From: Pyxidicoccus xibeiensis
GTDB lineage: Bacteria > Myxococcota > Myxococcia > Myxococcales > Myxococcaceae
Direction of reading: 5' to 3'
DNA: 64,000 nucleotides
Assembly: GCF_024198175.1 (NCBI RefSeq)
Contig: NZ_JAJVKV010000002.1
Span: 806,001 to 870,000 of the forward strand
Both the position numbers and the translations under genes were made by a program. This document shows, one piece after another, positions 9,037-17,601 of the stretch; position 1 is the stretch's first letter, and every line of letters starts with the position of its first letter. The notes beneath the pieces are model-generated. The model was not told where the DNA came from and did no database searches. It was given only the letters and a program-made list of their open reading frames with translations.

Positions 9037-11225
9037 CCCACAATCTCAGGCTGTCCGATTCAGAAGAAGAAGCGGAGTTCGACACCCAGGAGACGGTCAA
9101 CGCACTGGCCGCGGCGATTGAGCGGCTCGGCCACCGGCTGGAGCGCTTCGAGGTGAGCGGTCCCGCCTCGCGCACCGTGGCGCGGCTGGAGGCCTACAGC
9201 CCCGACCTCATCTTCAACACCGCCGAGGGGCGCCGCGGCCGCTTCCGCGAGGCCTTCTACCCGGCCCTCTTCGACGAGCTCGGCTTCCCGTACACGGGCT
9301 CGGACGCGTACGCGCTGGCGGTGACGCTGGACAAGCAGCTCACCAAGCTGGTCCTCACCAAGCAGGGCATCCGCACCCCGGGCTGGCAGTACGTGGAGAA
9401 GCTCAGCGAGCTGACCGCGGAGAACCTGCGCTTCCCCGTCATCGTGAAGCCCAACTTCGAAGGCTCCTCCAAGGGCATCACCCAGGACTCCATCGCGGAG
9501 ACGCTGGACGAGGTGCGCGCCAAGGTGGCCTCGGCGCTGGAGAAGTACCCGGCCGGCGTGCTGGTGGAGGAGTTCATCGCCGGGCGCGACCTCACGGTGC
9601 CCTTCCTCGCGGCGGTGGACAACGACTACGACGGCGTGCTCACGCCGGTGGAGTACGTGGTGGACCCGGCCGTCACGGCGGGCCGCAAGTACGCCATCTA
9701 CGACTACGAGCTGAAGACGAAGAAGGAGAACGCCGTCAGCGTGCGCGCCCCGGCGCAGATTCCGGCCCGTACGGCGGAGGACGTGCGGAAGATGGCGCAG
9801 AAGATCTTCTCCGCGCTCGACTGCCGCGACCTGGGCCGCATCGACTTCCGGCTCAGCGACGCGGGCGTGCCGTACTTCCTGGAGATCAACGCGCTGCCCA
9901 GCCTGGAGCCGGGCGCGGGCATCTACGCCTCCGCGGAGCTGGACGGGCTGCACCTGGACGGGGTCATCAACTCCATCATCCAGAGCGCGGCGAAGCGCTA
10001 CAAAATCAAGGATGGCAAGCGCCAGGGCAAGCCGGCGCGCAAGACGGGCCCGCTGCGCGTGGGCTTCACCTACAACGTCAAGCGCGTGAAGCCCATGGCC
10101 AGCGCCGAGGCGGTGGAGGACAGCGAGGCCGAGTACGACTCGCCCAACACGCTGCAGGCCATCCGCGAGGCCATTGCGTCCTGGGGCCACGAGGTCATCG
10201 ACCTGGAGGCCACCGCGGAGCTGCCCACCGTGCTGTCCAGCACGCCGCTCGACATCGTCTTCAACATCGCCGAGGGCTTCAAGGGCCGCAACCGCGAGAG
10301 CCAGGTCCCGGCCATGCTGGAGCTGCTGGACATCCCGTACACGGGCTCGGACCCGGCGACGCTGTCCATTGCCCTGGACAAGGCGCTGGCGAAGAAGATC
10401 GTCCGGCAGGCCGGCATCCTCACGCCCAACTTCCAGCTGATGGCCACGGGCAAGGAGCGGCTCAACAAGGAGTTCACCTCCTTCCCGCTCATCGTGAAGC
10501 CGGTGGCGGAGGGCAGCTCCAAGGGCGTCGTCACCAAGAGCGTCTGCCACAGCGAGGCGGAGCTGCGCGAGGTGGTGCGCGAGATTGCCAGCAAGTACCA
10601 GCAGCCCGCGCTCATCGAGGAGTACATCGGCGGGCGTGAGTTCACCGTGGGCCTGCTGGGCGAGCGCCGCCCGCGCGTGCTGCCGCCGATGGAGATCGTC
10701 TTCCTCGACAAGGCGGAGAAGAACCCCGTCTACAGCTTCCAGCACAAGCTCGACTGGACGGACCGCATCCGCTACGACGCGCCGGCCAAGCTGGAGCCCT
10801 CGCTGCTGGAGAAGCTGCGGACCGCGGCGCGCAACTCGTTCATGGCGCTGGGCTGCCGCGACGTGGCCCGCATCGACTTCCGCATGGACGACAAGGGCCG
10901 CATCTACTTCATCGAGTGCAACCCGCTGCCGGGCCTGACGCCGGGCTGGAGCGACCTGGTGCTCATCGCCCAGGGCGCGGGCATGGACTACCGCGGCCTC
11001 ATCGGCGAAATCATGGCCCCCGCCATCCGCCGCTACAAGGAGCGCGAGGCGCGCCGCGCGGCCACGGAGCACCCGTCCGCGGTGCTGCGCAAGGGGCTGC
11101 CGCTCGAGGAGCAGGGCGCTGCCGCAGCCGCGCAGCCCGCGTCCGCTCCGGCGGCCCAGGGCTCCGGCAATGGCAACGGCACGTCGTCCCCGGACGCACC
11201 GCCGCGCGCGGAAGCGAAGGCCTGA
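9021..11225 (+). CDS. Tandem-duplicated D-alanine--D-alanine ligase-like ATP-grasp protein
   Basis: A 734-residue cytoplasmic protein, about twice the length of Ddl, from a GTG at 9021. Two ATP-grasp units follow each other: residues about 1-330 and 345-690. Each has the N-terminal DLIFN(T/I)AEG motif, a P-Y-T-G-S-D motif, the K-P-(N/V)-F/A-E-G-S-S-K-G nucleotide loop, and the metal-binding E-x-N: FLEINALPSLEPG near 287-300 and FIECNPLPGLTPG near 629-641. All key residues are present in both halves, so both may be active. The last 40 residues are a low-complexity Ala/Pro/Gly tail. It could make a peptide-like ligation product rather than only D-Ala-D-Ala. The 5' end overlaps the RDD gene. Confidence 0.88.
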   Translation: MRIALTHNLRLSDSEEEAEFDTQETVNALAAAIERLGHRLERFEVSGPASRTVARLEAYSPDLIFNTAEGRRGRFREAFYPALFDELGFPYTGSDAYALAVTLDKQLTKLVLTKQGIRTPGWQYVEKLSELTAENLRFPVIVKPNFEGSSKGITQDSIAETLDEVRAKVASALEKYPAGVLVEEFIAGRDLTVPFLAAVDNDYDGVLTPVEYVVDPAVTAGRKYAIYDYELKTKKENAVSVRAPAQIPARTAEDVRKMAQKIFSALDCRDLGRIDFRLSDAGVPYFLEINALPSLEPGAGIYASAELDGLHLDGVINSIIQSAAKRYKIKDGKRQGKPARKTGPLRVGFTYNVKRVKPMASAEAVEDSEAEYDSPNTLQAIREAIASWGHEVIDLEATAELPTVLSSTPLDIVFNIAEGFKGRNRESQVPAMLELLDIPYTGSDPATLSIALDKALAKKIVRQAGILTPNFQLMATGKERLNKEFTSFPLIVKPVAEGSSKGVVTKSVCHSEAELREVVREIASKYQQPALIEEYIGGREFTVGLLGERRPRVLPPMEIVFLDKAEKNPVYSFQHKLDWTDRIRYDAPAKLEPSLLEKLRTAARNSFMALGCRDVARIDFRMDDKGRIYFIECNPLPGLTPGWSDLVLIAQGAGMDYRGLIGEIMAPAIRRYKEREARRAATEHPSAVLRKGLPLEEQGAAAAAQPASAPAAQGSGNGNGTSSPDAPPRAEAKA

Positions 11226-11243
11226 GCTTCACCGGAGCGACCT

Positions 11244-11290
11244 GACGCCCCGCCTCGTGCTCGCCTCCCTGGCGGCCGGGACGGGGCGTC
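11244..11290 (+). terminator. Inverted repeat downstream of the ATP-grasp gene
   Basis: A perfect 9-base inverted repeat, GACGCCCCG at 11244-11252 and CGGGGCGTC at 11282-11290, encloses a G+C-rich 29-base loop that can fold further. It begins 18 bases after the stop codon. There is no T-run, which is normal in this genome, so a terminator role is plausible but not proven. Confidence 0.45.
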
Positions 11291-11365
11291 GCCGTTTCGC
11301 CGGCCCGGACTCCGGACGGGCGGGCCCGCGCGCGAAGACACCCTGACAGGCCGCGCGCGGAGTGG

Positions 11366-11393
11366 TTGACGGTGGGGGTTGGTCGGTTAGTGT
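11366..11393 (+). promoter_or_regulatory. Candidate vegetative promoter of the P1 peptidase gene
   Basis: TTGACG at 11366-11371 and TAGTGT at 11388-11393 are 16 bases apart, close to the sigma-70 type consensus. The start codon follows at 11403, so the transcript would be nearly leaderless. This is a reading of one site only. Confidence 0.35.
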
Positions 11394-11402
11394 CCGCCCT
11401 CT

Positions 11403-12764
11403 ATGGTGAACATCCCCGAGGAAAAAGGGCCTCGCGTCCGTGCACGGGAGCTGGGCCTGCCGCTGGGGCGCTTCAAGCCCGGAAAGTTCAACGCCATCAC
11501 CGACGTCGAGGGCGTCCTCGTCGGGCACAGCACGCTCATCCAGGGTGAGGGCCCGCTGCGGCCCGGCCATGGCCCGGTGCGCACCGGTGTCACCGCCATC
11601 CTCCCCAACAACGGCAACATCTTCATGGAGCGCATGACGGGAGGCGGCTTCGTGCTCAACGGCGCGGGCGAGGTCTCCGGCATGACGCAGCTCATGGAGT
11701 GGGGCCTCATCGAGACGCCCATCCTCCTCACCAACACCATGGCGGTGGGCGCGGTGTCGGACGGCGTGGCGCGCCACCTGGTGGAGCGCTACCCCGGCAT
11801 CGGCGGGGAGCACGACGTCATCATCCCCGTGGTGGGCGAGTGCGACGACTCGTGGCTCAACGACATCTCCGGCCGGCACGTGCGCGAGGAGCACGTCTAC
11901 GAGGCCATCCGCAACGCCGCCAGCGGCCCGGTGGCCGAGGGCAACGTGGGCGGCGGCACCGGCATGGTGACGTGCGACTTCAAGGGCGGTATCGGCACGT
12001 CGTCGCGCAAGCTGCCGGAGGTGCTGGGCGGCTACACGCTGGGCGTGCTGGTGATGTCCAACTTCGGGAAGATGCACAACCTGCGCGTGGGCGGCCTGCC
12101 CGTGGGCGAGGTGCTGGCGGAGAAGTTCAAGGGCGCGCCCAAGCGCGGCCAGACGTACGGCTCCATCATCGCGGTGGTGGCCACCGACGCGCCGCTCCTG
12201 AGCCACCAGATCAACCGCATCTGCAAGCGGGTGGCGCTGGGCATCGGCCGGGTGGGCAGCTACGCGGCGCACGGCTCGGGCGAAATCGTCGTCGGCTTCT
12301 CCACGGCGAACATCATCCCCAGGCGCACGCAGAAGATGGTCTACAAGCTGAAGCTGCTGCTGGACCAGCGCCTGGACCCCCTCTACGAGGCGGTGATGGA
12401 GGCCACCGAGGAGGCCATCCTCAACGCCATGTGCATGGCCACCTCCATGCGTGGGGCCAACGACAACTTCTGCCCGGCGCTCCCGCTGGACGAGGTCCGC
12501 CGCTTCCTGGACGCGTGCAAGCCCATCTTCGCCTCGGTGAAGAAGCGGCCCCAGCAGAGCAGCGCTCCCGCGTCACGCGAGCGGCCGAGCGACGAGGACC
12601 GGGAGGGGGAGGTGACGGTGTCCTCGGCCAGACCTACCCAGGTCCGAGGGGCGGAGGGCATCCCGTACCCCACCCGGCCTGCCCCGGAAGAGGCTCCTGG
12701 AGCCCCTCCGGCAGCCCCCCCGGAGGGTTCCTCTTCCGGGAGCCCATCGGGTTCTGATAGTTAA
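11403..12764 (+). CDS. P1 family (DmpA-type) aminopeptidase
   Basis: A 453-residue protein of the N-terminal-nucleophile DmpA/BapA family, which removes N-terminal amino acids (including D- or beta-amino acids) from short peptides. The conserved run NVGGGTGMVTC and FKGGIGTSSR are present, and the autocleavage site reads Y-G-S-I-I-A-V-V-A-T-D-A-P-L, with G253/S254 as the expected break that exposes the serine nucleophile. The residues after about 375 are a family-untypical acidic/proline tail that ends just after a run of PP and GS repeats. No signal peptide is seen, so it is probably cytoplasmic and could recycle peptides. It follows the ATP-grasp gene after 177 bases, with its own candidate promoter. 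Confidence 0.9.
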   Translation: MVNIPEEKGPRVRARELGLPLGRFKPGKFNAITDVEGVLVGHSTLIQGEGPLRPGHGPVRTGVTAILPNNGNIFMERMTGGGFVLNGAGEVSGMTQLMEWGLIETPILLTNTMAVGAVSDGVARHLVERYPGIGGEHDVIIPVVGECDDSWLNDISGRHVREEHVYEAIRNAASGPVAEGNVGGGTGMVTCDFKGGIGTSSRKLPEVLGGYTLGVLVMSNFGKMHNLRVGGLPVGEVLAEKFKGAPKRGQTYGSIIAVVATDAPLLSHQINRICKRVALGIGRVGSYAAHGSGEIVVGFSTANIIPRRTQKMVYKLKLLLDQRLDPLYEAVMEATEEAILNAMCMATSMRGANDNFCPALPLDEVRRFLDACKPIFASVKKRPQQSSAPASRERPSDEDREGEVTVSSARPTQVRGAEGIPYPTRPAPEEAPGAPPAAPPEGSSSGSPSGSDS

Positions 12765-12807
12765 GCCCACCTTTTCACGTCTCCCTATCGGAGCACAGGA
12801 GTCAACG

Positions 12808-12924
12808 ATGGCCCGCAGCAAGAGCAAGCACCGCCGCGTGCAGATGAAGATCAAGCAGGCCTGGAAGAAGCGCGCGAAGAAGCAGAAGGCCGAGGCGAAG
12901 GCCGCCGACGCGAAGAAGAAGTAG
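12808..12924 (+). CDS. 38-residue very basic protein
   Basis: A 117-base gene starting at the ATG at 12808, with a weak AGGAG site at 12798-12801 region before it. The product MARSKSKHRRVQMKIKQAWK... is about half lysine plus arginine, with one tryptophan and an alanine-lysine tail. Size and charge resemble small ribosomal or nucleic-acid-binding peptides, such as the short basic ribosomal proteins of some bacteria, but no specific family was recognised. It is below the length usually annotated. It is 43 bases after the peptidase stop, on the same strand, and is followed by an inverted repeat. RNA binding is inferred from composition. Confidence 0.7.
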   Translation: MARSKSKHRRVQMKIKQAWKKRAKKQKAEAKAADAKKK

Positions 12925-12940
12925 CCCGTCCCGGCCTCGT

Positions 12941-12969
12941 GCGACCCGTGGCCATCACTCCCGGGTCGC
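12941..12969. terminator. Inverted repeat between convergent genes
   Basis: GCGACCCG (12941-12948) and CGGGTCGC (12962-12969) form a perfect 8-base stem with a 13-base loop, 16 bases after the stop of the 38-residue gene. It also overlaps the last codons of the convergent lipoprotein-like gene, so it could serve as terminator for the plus-strand transcript. No T-run follows. Confidence 0.4.
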
Positions 12970-13446
12970 CGAGAACGGGCTGACGACGTTGCAGCGCTGG
13001 GGGCCGGAAGGCCCTGTGCGCGAGAAGGTGCCGGTGTAGGTCCCCGCAAGCTGGGCCGTTCCGCCATCCGCCACGGAGGGCGTGTAGCGACCGGCCAGGC
13101 TCAGCGTGTCCGTGCGGCCCCCATCCGTACCGCCCGCGAGGGTGCCCGCCAGGCTGAAGGTGCCCTGGCCGGAGACGGAGCCCGTCAGGGACACCCCCTC
13201 CAGCGTGCCGGTGAGCCGGTCGCCCGTGCGGGCGATGTTCAGCGGCTTGTCGCGGGGCAGGGCCACGCCCAGTGTGGCGCAGTCGCCGCCCACGCCCGCG
13301 TCTCCGGCGAACCCCATCCGATAGCGGCCCTCCAGGGGCGGACAGTCGGTACACGGTGTGGCGCCGTCGCCACAACCCGGGCTGGTGAGGGTGAGTACGG
13401 CCGTCATCACGGCGGCGCCCGCGAGCGCCAAACGTCCAGAAGTCAT
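12955..13446 (-). CDS. Secreted lipoprotein-like protein
   Basis: A 163-residue protein with an N-terminal secretion signal (LALAGAAVMTAVLTLTSPGC) that ends in a possible lipobox cysteine at about residue 25. Two C-x-x-C pairs close to the N-terminus (CTDCPP) are followed by a beta-rich domain full of Gly/Thr/Ser pairs (GTLEGVSLTGSVSGQGTFSLAGTL), suggesting a small beta-barrel or beta-sandwich. No family was recognised. It is on the minus strand, convergent with the 38-residue gene and divergent from the AI-2E transporter. Confidence 0.65.
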   Translation of the reverse strand: MTSGRLALAGAAVMTAVLTLTSPGCGDGATPCTDCPPLEGRYRMGFAGDAGVGGDCATLGVALPRDKPLNIARTGDRLTGTLEGVSLTGSVSGQGTFSLAGTLAGGTDGGRTDTLSLAGRYTPSVADGGTAQLAGTYTGTFSRTGPSGPQRCNVVSPFSATRE

Positions 13447-13554
13447 TGCAGGGTACCTCTCCGAAGGGGAACCCGGACTTCCCGGATGGAAGCGCGGTTC
13501 CTAGGTTGGGGTCGGCTGGTGGGTGTGGGCTCGCGGGGCGGGTGGGGTGGGGCG

Positions 13555-14718
13555 GTGGGTGATTCGCGGCGGTGGTCGAACTTCGTATTCGCCGGGCTCT
13601 TCGCCCTGGCGTTGATTCTCTTCTCCAGGATTCTGCTGCCGTTCCTCATGCCGGTGCTGCTGGGTGGCTTCCTGGTGGTGCTGTTCATGCCGGTGCAGGA
13701 CTACCTGTGCCAGAAGTTCCGGGGCCGCAAGTCCCTGTGCGCGGGGTTGTCCACCCTCACGGTGTTCCTCCTCATCCTGGCGCCGCTGGCGCTGGTGGGG
13801 TGGATGGTGGCGCGTGAGGTGCTCCAGTTCGTGGGCCAGGCGCAGGACCTGCTGGAGCAGGTGGACCTGCGGCACCAGTTCGCGTCCAGCCTGCCCCGGG
13901 GCTTCAGCCGCTACATCCGGTTGGATCCGGAGAGCGCGGAGACGGAGCGGGCGCTGATGGCGGCCGTGACGGGCGGCGCGGCGCTGCTCAAGGACCTGGT
14001 GGGCGCGGGCACCGAGCTGGTCATCAACATGTTCATGATGACCGTGGCCATGTACTACTTCTTCCTCGACGGGCGCCGGCTCGTGGGCGAGGTGATGCGG
14101 CTCATCCCCCTGGACAAGCGCTACTTCGAGGCCTTCTCGCGCGAGTTCACCGACGTCGCCTACGCGATTGTCTACGGCAACACCGTCACGGCCCTCATCC
14201 AGGGCGCGGTGGGCTTCCTGGGGCTGCTCCTCGCCGGTGTGCCGCATGCGGGCGTGTGGGGCGCGGCCATGGTGCTGGTGGCGCTGGTGCCCGTGGGCGG
14301 CACGGCGCTGGTGTGGGGCCCCATCGGCGTGGTGCTCATCGCCGCGAACAAGGTGACGGAGGGCGTGTTCCTGCTGTCCTGGGGCACCTTCCTGGTGAGC
14401 AGCATCGACAACTTCATCCGCCCCAAGCTGTGCGGCTCGCGCATGGCGCTGCACCCGCTGCTCGTCTTCCTGTCGATGTTCGGCGGGCTGGCGGTGTTCG
14501 GGATGATGGGGCTGCTGGTGGGCCCGCTCATCGCGTCCATCTTCATGGCGATGGTGCGCATCTACCGCCGTGACTTCCTGGGCATCGGTCGCGCGGAGCA
14601 CCTGGCGGCTACGCAGGCGCATGCGGCGGCGGACTCGTCGCCCTCCCATGTGCCGGAGTCGTCCGGTCTGCCCGTGGGCCACGCGCAGCTCGGCGCCCCT
14701 GCGACGCTGAACGCCTGA
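13555..14718 (+). CDS. AI-2E family transporter (PerM-like)
   Basis: About 387 residues from the GTG at 13555 (VGDSRRWSNFVF); an ATG at 13486 would add 23 Gly/Arg-rich residues that look non-coding. Membrane segments include FAGLFALALILFSRILLPFLMPVLL, VFLLILAPLALVGWMV and ILLLAGVPHAGVWGAAMVLV-like segments, with the long soluble region (residues about 85-160) typical of the family. Motifs such as FVSSID-NFIRPKL are characteristic. These proteins were first described as autoinducer-2 exporters but many are Na+/H+ antiporters or of unknown substrate. It is the first of a string of plus-strand genes. Confidence 0.88.
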   Translation: MGDSRRWSNFVFAGLFALALILFSRILLPFLMPVLLGGFLVVLFMPVQDYLCQKFRGRKSLCAGLSTLTVFLLILAPLALVGWMVAREVLQFVGQAQDLLEQVDLRHQFASSLPRGFSRYIRLDPESAETERALMAAVTGGAALLKDLVGAGTELVINMFMMTVAMYYFFLDGRRLVGEVMRLIPLDKRYFEAFSREFTDVAYAIVYGNTVTALIQGAVGFLGLLLAGVPHAGVWGAAMVLVALVPVGGTALVWGPIGVVLIAANKVTEGVFLLSWGTFLVSSIDNFIRPKLCGSRMALHPLLVFLSMFGGLAVFGMMGLLVGPLIASIFMAMVRIYRRDFLGIGRAEHLAATQAHAAADSSPSHVPESSGLPVGHAQLGAPATLNA

Positions 14719-14774
14719 GGGGCCGGGCGCCGAACCTGGACTTCGCCTGCGGGGTGGGTGAACCTCGCAGGCGA

Positions 14775-15875
14775 ATGATGAACACCGGACACGCGATGGT
14801 CCGCGGGGGCATGTGCCTTGCCCTGGCGGTGGTGCTGGCCTCTCCGTCGGCGCTGGCCGCCGCGAATGGGCAAGAGGTGGCGCTCGCCATCGCCTCGTCG
14901 GTGCCCGCGCCGCGCAATTCACCCGCGCCGGACGTCGTCCCCGCCGAGCTGCCACCGCAGGTGGCTCAGGCGCCCTCTGAGCCGGAGGCCCCGTTCCTGG
15001 AGGTGAAGCTGGACACGGGCTCGGGTGGAACGGTGGGCCCCGAGCCGGAGCGTCCGCCGCTGGCGCGGCTGTTCCTCGGCGGCACGACGACGTGGCGCCG
15101 GTATTGCGCGCGCCCCGGGGTGAAGTCGTGTGGCGAGTACGACCGGAAGCCGCCGGAGCAGCAGCTCGGTGACACGGTGGACTACACGTCCTCTGCGCCG
15201 TACCTGGGCGTGTCCGCGGAGCTGGAACTGCTGCCGCTGGCGCGCCACACCTCGGCGCTGCGCGGGCTGGGCCTGGGGCTGGGCTACCGGCGAGGGTACG
15301 CGTCCACCGACGTGACGCTGGTGGGGGACGCGGGCCAGTCGGTGACGCGCGAGGTGGTGGCCACCGACTCGGTGCTCACCGCACAGGCGCTGTACCGCTA
15401 CTTCTTCGGGCTGGGCGAGTCCCGGCAACTGCTGGGCTACGCGGGGCTGCGCGCCGGGCTGCTCACGCGCGCCTTCCACGTGGACGAGTCCGCGGACAGC
15501 CCGCTCCAGGGCACGCACCGGCTGTTCCCCGCGGTGGGCCTGGAGGTGTCCGTGCCGCTGCTGCGCTCGGTGCGCCTGGAGGGCGCGGGGCAGGTCTTCA
15601 TCGGTCCGAAGCCGGGGCAGGGCTTCGACGACGAGGGCGGCGCGCTGGACCTGGAGGTCAGCGAGTACGGCGCGTCGGTGTCCAGCTTCGGCTGGGAGGC
15701 GGAGCTGGGCGTGGCCGGCGAGGTCTGGGGGCCCTTCGGCTATTCGGTCCGCTTCCGGCTGTCCCGCTACCAGGACACCTTCTCCGGTGCCGGCACGAGG
15801 CAGGGGTGGAGCGCTGGCGGCGTCGCGGAGGAGACCTACTCCAGCCTCCACTGGGGCCTGACCGCCTCGTACTGA
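14775..15875 (+). CDS. Predicted outer-membrane beta-barrel protein
   Basis: About 366 residues from the ATG at 14775 (an ATG at 14778 is equivalent). A signal peptide is present (VRGGMCLALAVVLASPSALAAA). A proline-rich spacer to about residue 70 is followed by many alternating amphipathic strands (AELELLPLARHT, LGLGLGYRRGYAS, VRLEGAGQVFIG, VRFRLSRYQDTF) and it ends in an aromatic residue after WGLTASY. This pattern points to an outer-membrane barrel, possibly with one or two cysteines near residue 115-122 as a disulphide (CARPGVKSCG). The function is unknown. It follows the AI-2E gene by 56 bases. Confidence 0.7.
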   Translation: MMNTGHAMVRGGMCLALAVVLASPSALAAANGQEVALAIASSVPAPRNSPAPDVVPAELPPQVAQAPSEPEAPFLEVKLDTGSGGTVGPEPERPPLARLFLGGTTTWRRYCARPGVKSCGEYDRKPPEQQLGDTVDYTSSAPYLGVSAELELLPLARHTSALRGLGLGLGYRRGYASTDVTLVGDAGQSVTREVVATDSVLTAQALYRYFFGLGESRQLLGYAGLRAGLLTRAFHVDESADSPLQGTHRLFPAVGLEVSVPLLRSVRLEGAGQVFIGPKPGQGFDDEGGALDLEVSEYGASVSSFGWEAELGVAGEVWGPFGYSVRFRLSRYQDTFSGAGTRQGWSAGGVAEETYSSLHWGLTASY

Positions 15876-15945
15876 GGACCGGGCGCGGCGTGAAAAGCGG
15901 GTAAACCGCAAAATCGTATTTCCCAATTATCCATGAATTAGTCTA

Positions 15946-15970
15946 GGGATCCTCCTGAAAGGGAGGACCC
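15946..15970 (+). promoter_or_regulatory. Hairpin that pairs the ribosome binding site
   Basis: GGG-A-TCCTCC (15946-15955) can pair with GGAGGACCC (15962-15970) across the six-base loop TGAAAG, with one bulged A. The right arm contains the Shine-Dalgarno GGAGG of the gene starting at 15973. In the folded RNA the ribosome site would be hidden, which is how RNA thermometers and other translational switches work. The role is inferred from the sequence alone. Confidence 0.5.
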
Positions 15971-15972
15971 CC

Positions 15973-17043
15973 ATGCACTCCGTCCGTCGTCCGTCTCATG
16001 GCGCCTTCGTGCGCGCCCTCGTCCCGGTTGTCGTGCTGCTGCTCACCGCCTGCGGAGAGGGCGTGCTGGAAGAGGATGACTTTGGGTCCTCGAGCTCGGC
16101 GCTGGCGGGCGGTCCTTCGTCGACGGCGTTCCGGGCCGCGCTCGCGAAGCGCTGGGCGCCCATCCACTACCAGGACGTGGACGTGACGGGCTCGCACAGC
16201 CTGTCGGGCCGGTCGGACTACCTCACCCGCGTGGACTTCGACGGGGACTGGAGCGGGACGAACAACTGGGAGAACACCGCGTCGCGGCCGTTGACGGCGC
16301 ATGCGTACCACTCGCTGGTGGAGACGAGCACGCACTGGTACCTCGTCTACACGTTCTTCCACCCGCGCGACTGGTCCGACAACATCTTCGACTCGGAGCA
16401 CGAGAACGACGGCGAGGGTGTGATGCTCGTCGTGGAGCGCAACGGCACGGAGTACGGCGCGCTCATCGGCGCGGTGACGGTGGCGCACAAGGACTTCTTC
16501 TCCTTCGTGCCGGATGGCAGCCCTGTTGGCTCGGGCTCGGAGAACCTGGACGGGAAGCTGTCGATGGCGCTCTTCGAGGGCGTGCAGCACCCCATCACCG
16601 CGCAGGAGGCGAAGGGCCACGGGCTCAAGGCGTGGCCGGCCTACGACATCGTCGGCGACGGCGTGAAGTACTTCCCGTCGCTGAGCACCGCGGAGGAGCC
16701 CTCGTCTCCGTCGGACTCCGACGTGCGCTACAAGCTCGTGGACATCTACGGCTCGGAGGGACTGTGGCCGCGCCGGAGCCTCACCACGCTCTTCGCGTCG
16801 GAGGGCACGTTCCGGGGAGACACCAGCGGAGGGTGTGGCCTGGTGGCGGGGCAGTGCGGGACGAACTCGGCGAACGCGCCCTGGGGCTGGGATGACCAGA
16901 ACGACGGGCCCATCCTGCGCGGCGAGCTGGCCACGGACCCGGCGAAGCTCGCGGCGTACTACTTCAGCCCGTCTTCACGCTTCTCGACGACGTACACGTT
17001 CAATCCGTTCAAGGGCATCGGAGGCGACCCGAACCTGCCCTGA
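15973..17043 (+). CDS. Lipoprotein with a Vps62/NPP1-like domain of unknown function
   Basis: A 356-residue protein with an N-terminal signal and lipobox (VLLLTACGEG, cysteine about residue 27), so probably a lipoprotein. The mature part starts after a serine-rich linker. A region rich in conserved residues, WAPIHYQDVD near 56-66 and HPRDWSDNIFDSEHENDGEG near 130-150, resembles NPP1/Vps62-like domains that carry an H-x-H-D-W-E type acidic motif, but the match is partial (here HPRDW and EHEND). The C-terminus has a Cys pair (CGLVAGQC). Function is not known. Its ribosome site lies within a hairpin. Confidence 0.65.
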   Translation: MHSVRRPSHGAFVRALVPVVVLLLTACGEGVLEEDDFGSSSSALAGGPSSTAFRAALAKRWAPIHYQDVDVTGSHSLSGRSDYLTRVDFDGDWSGTNNWENTASRPLTAHAYHSLVETSTHWYLVYTFFHPRDWSDNIFDSEHENDGEGVMLVVERNGTEYGALIGAVTVAHKDFFSFVPDGSPVGSGSENLDGKLSMALFEGVQHPITAQEAKGHGLKAWPAYDIVGDGVKYFPSLSTAEEPSSPSDSDVRYKLVDIYGSEGLWPRRSLTTLFASEGTFRGDTSGGCGLVAGQCGTNSANAPWGWDDQNDGPILRGELATDPAKLAAYYFSPSSRFSTTYTFNPFKGIGGDPNLP

Positions 17044-17084
17044 GGACTGGCGCACGGTGCGCGTTCCGGGCCTAGAGTACGGCC

Positions 17085-17594
17085 ATGAGCGCGCACTGGA
17101 CGTCCGAGGAGCTGAGACGGAAGTGGAAGGCGGCGAACGCGGAGCCGGCGGAGGACTCCCGCCGGATCGACGCACACCGCGACGTGGCGGATGAGTGTCC
17201 CGCCTTCGTCCCCAACCTCCTGTCCCTGAGCCGGGCCCTGTTGACGGGCCTGGACACTGCGGGCGATCCCGACGCCCGGCTCGCGGAGGCGGAGTACTCG
17301 CTCCGCACCGCGGTCGACGTCTCCGCCGGAGCACCGGAGCCGCTCCTCGAGCTCGGCCGCTTCCTGGCCACGGTCCGCAAGGAACCCACCGAGGCGGAGG
17401 GCGCGTTCGCCTCCGCCGCCAGCGCGGCGCTGTCGCTGCTGGAGGAGGCGTGGGCGGGCTGGATTGCTGCGCTCGGGGAGCAGGGCAAGGTGGATGCCGC
17501 GCTGGAGGTGGCCGACCAGGCCCGGCGCATCCTCCCGGACTCCGCCGCCATCAGCAGGGCGGTGGAGTCCGCTCAGCGCGGCACGGCACGCTGA
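17085..17594 (+). CDS. TPR-like hypothetical protein
   Basis: A 169-residue soluble protein built from helix pairs with the small-residue pattern of tetratricopeptide repeats, for example ARLAEAEYSLRTAVDVSAGAPEPL and VDAALEVADQARRILPDSA. The charged N-terminus (WTSEELRRKWKAANAE) may be a short helix. No enzymatic motif is visible. It ends 7 bases before the stop of the convergent ADOP gene. No family name was recognised. Confidence 0.65.
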   Translation: MSAHWTSEELRRKWKAANAEPAEDSRRIDAHRDVADECPAFVPNLLSLSRALLTGLDTAGDPDARLAEAEYSLRTAVDVSAGAPEPLLELGRFLATVRKEPTEAEGAFASAASAALSLLEEAWAGWIAALGEQGKVDAALEVADQARRILPDSAAISRAVESAQRGTAR

Positions 17595-17601
17595 GGTCCG
17601 C

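Noticed and set aside
9060..11072. 670-codon open frame on the minus strand across the ATP-grasp gene
   Set aside because: It mirrors a well-supported plus-strand gene, is made of Arg/Val/Gly runs, and has no recognisable domain; long antisense frames are common at this G+C content.
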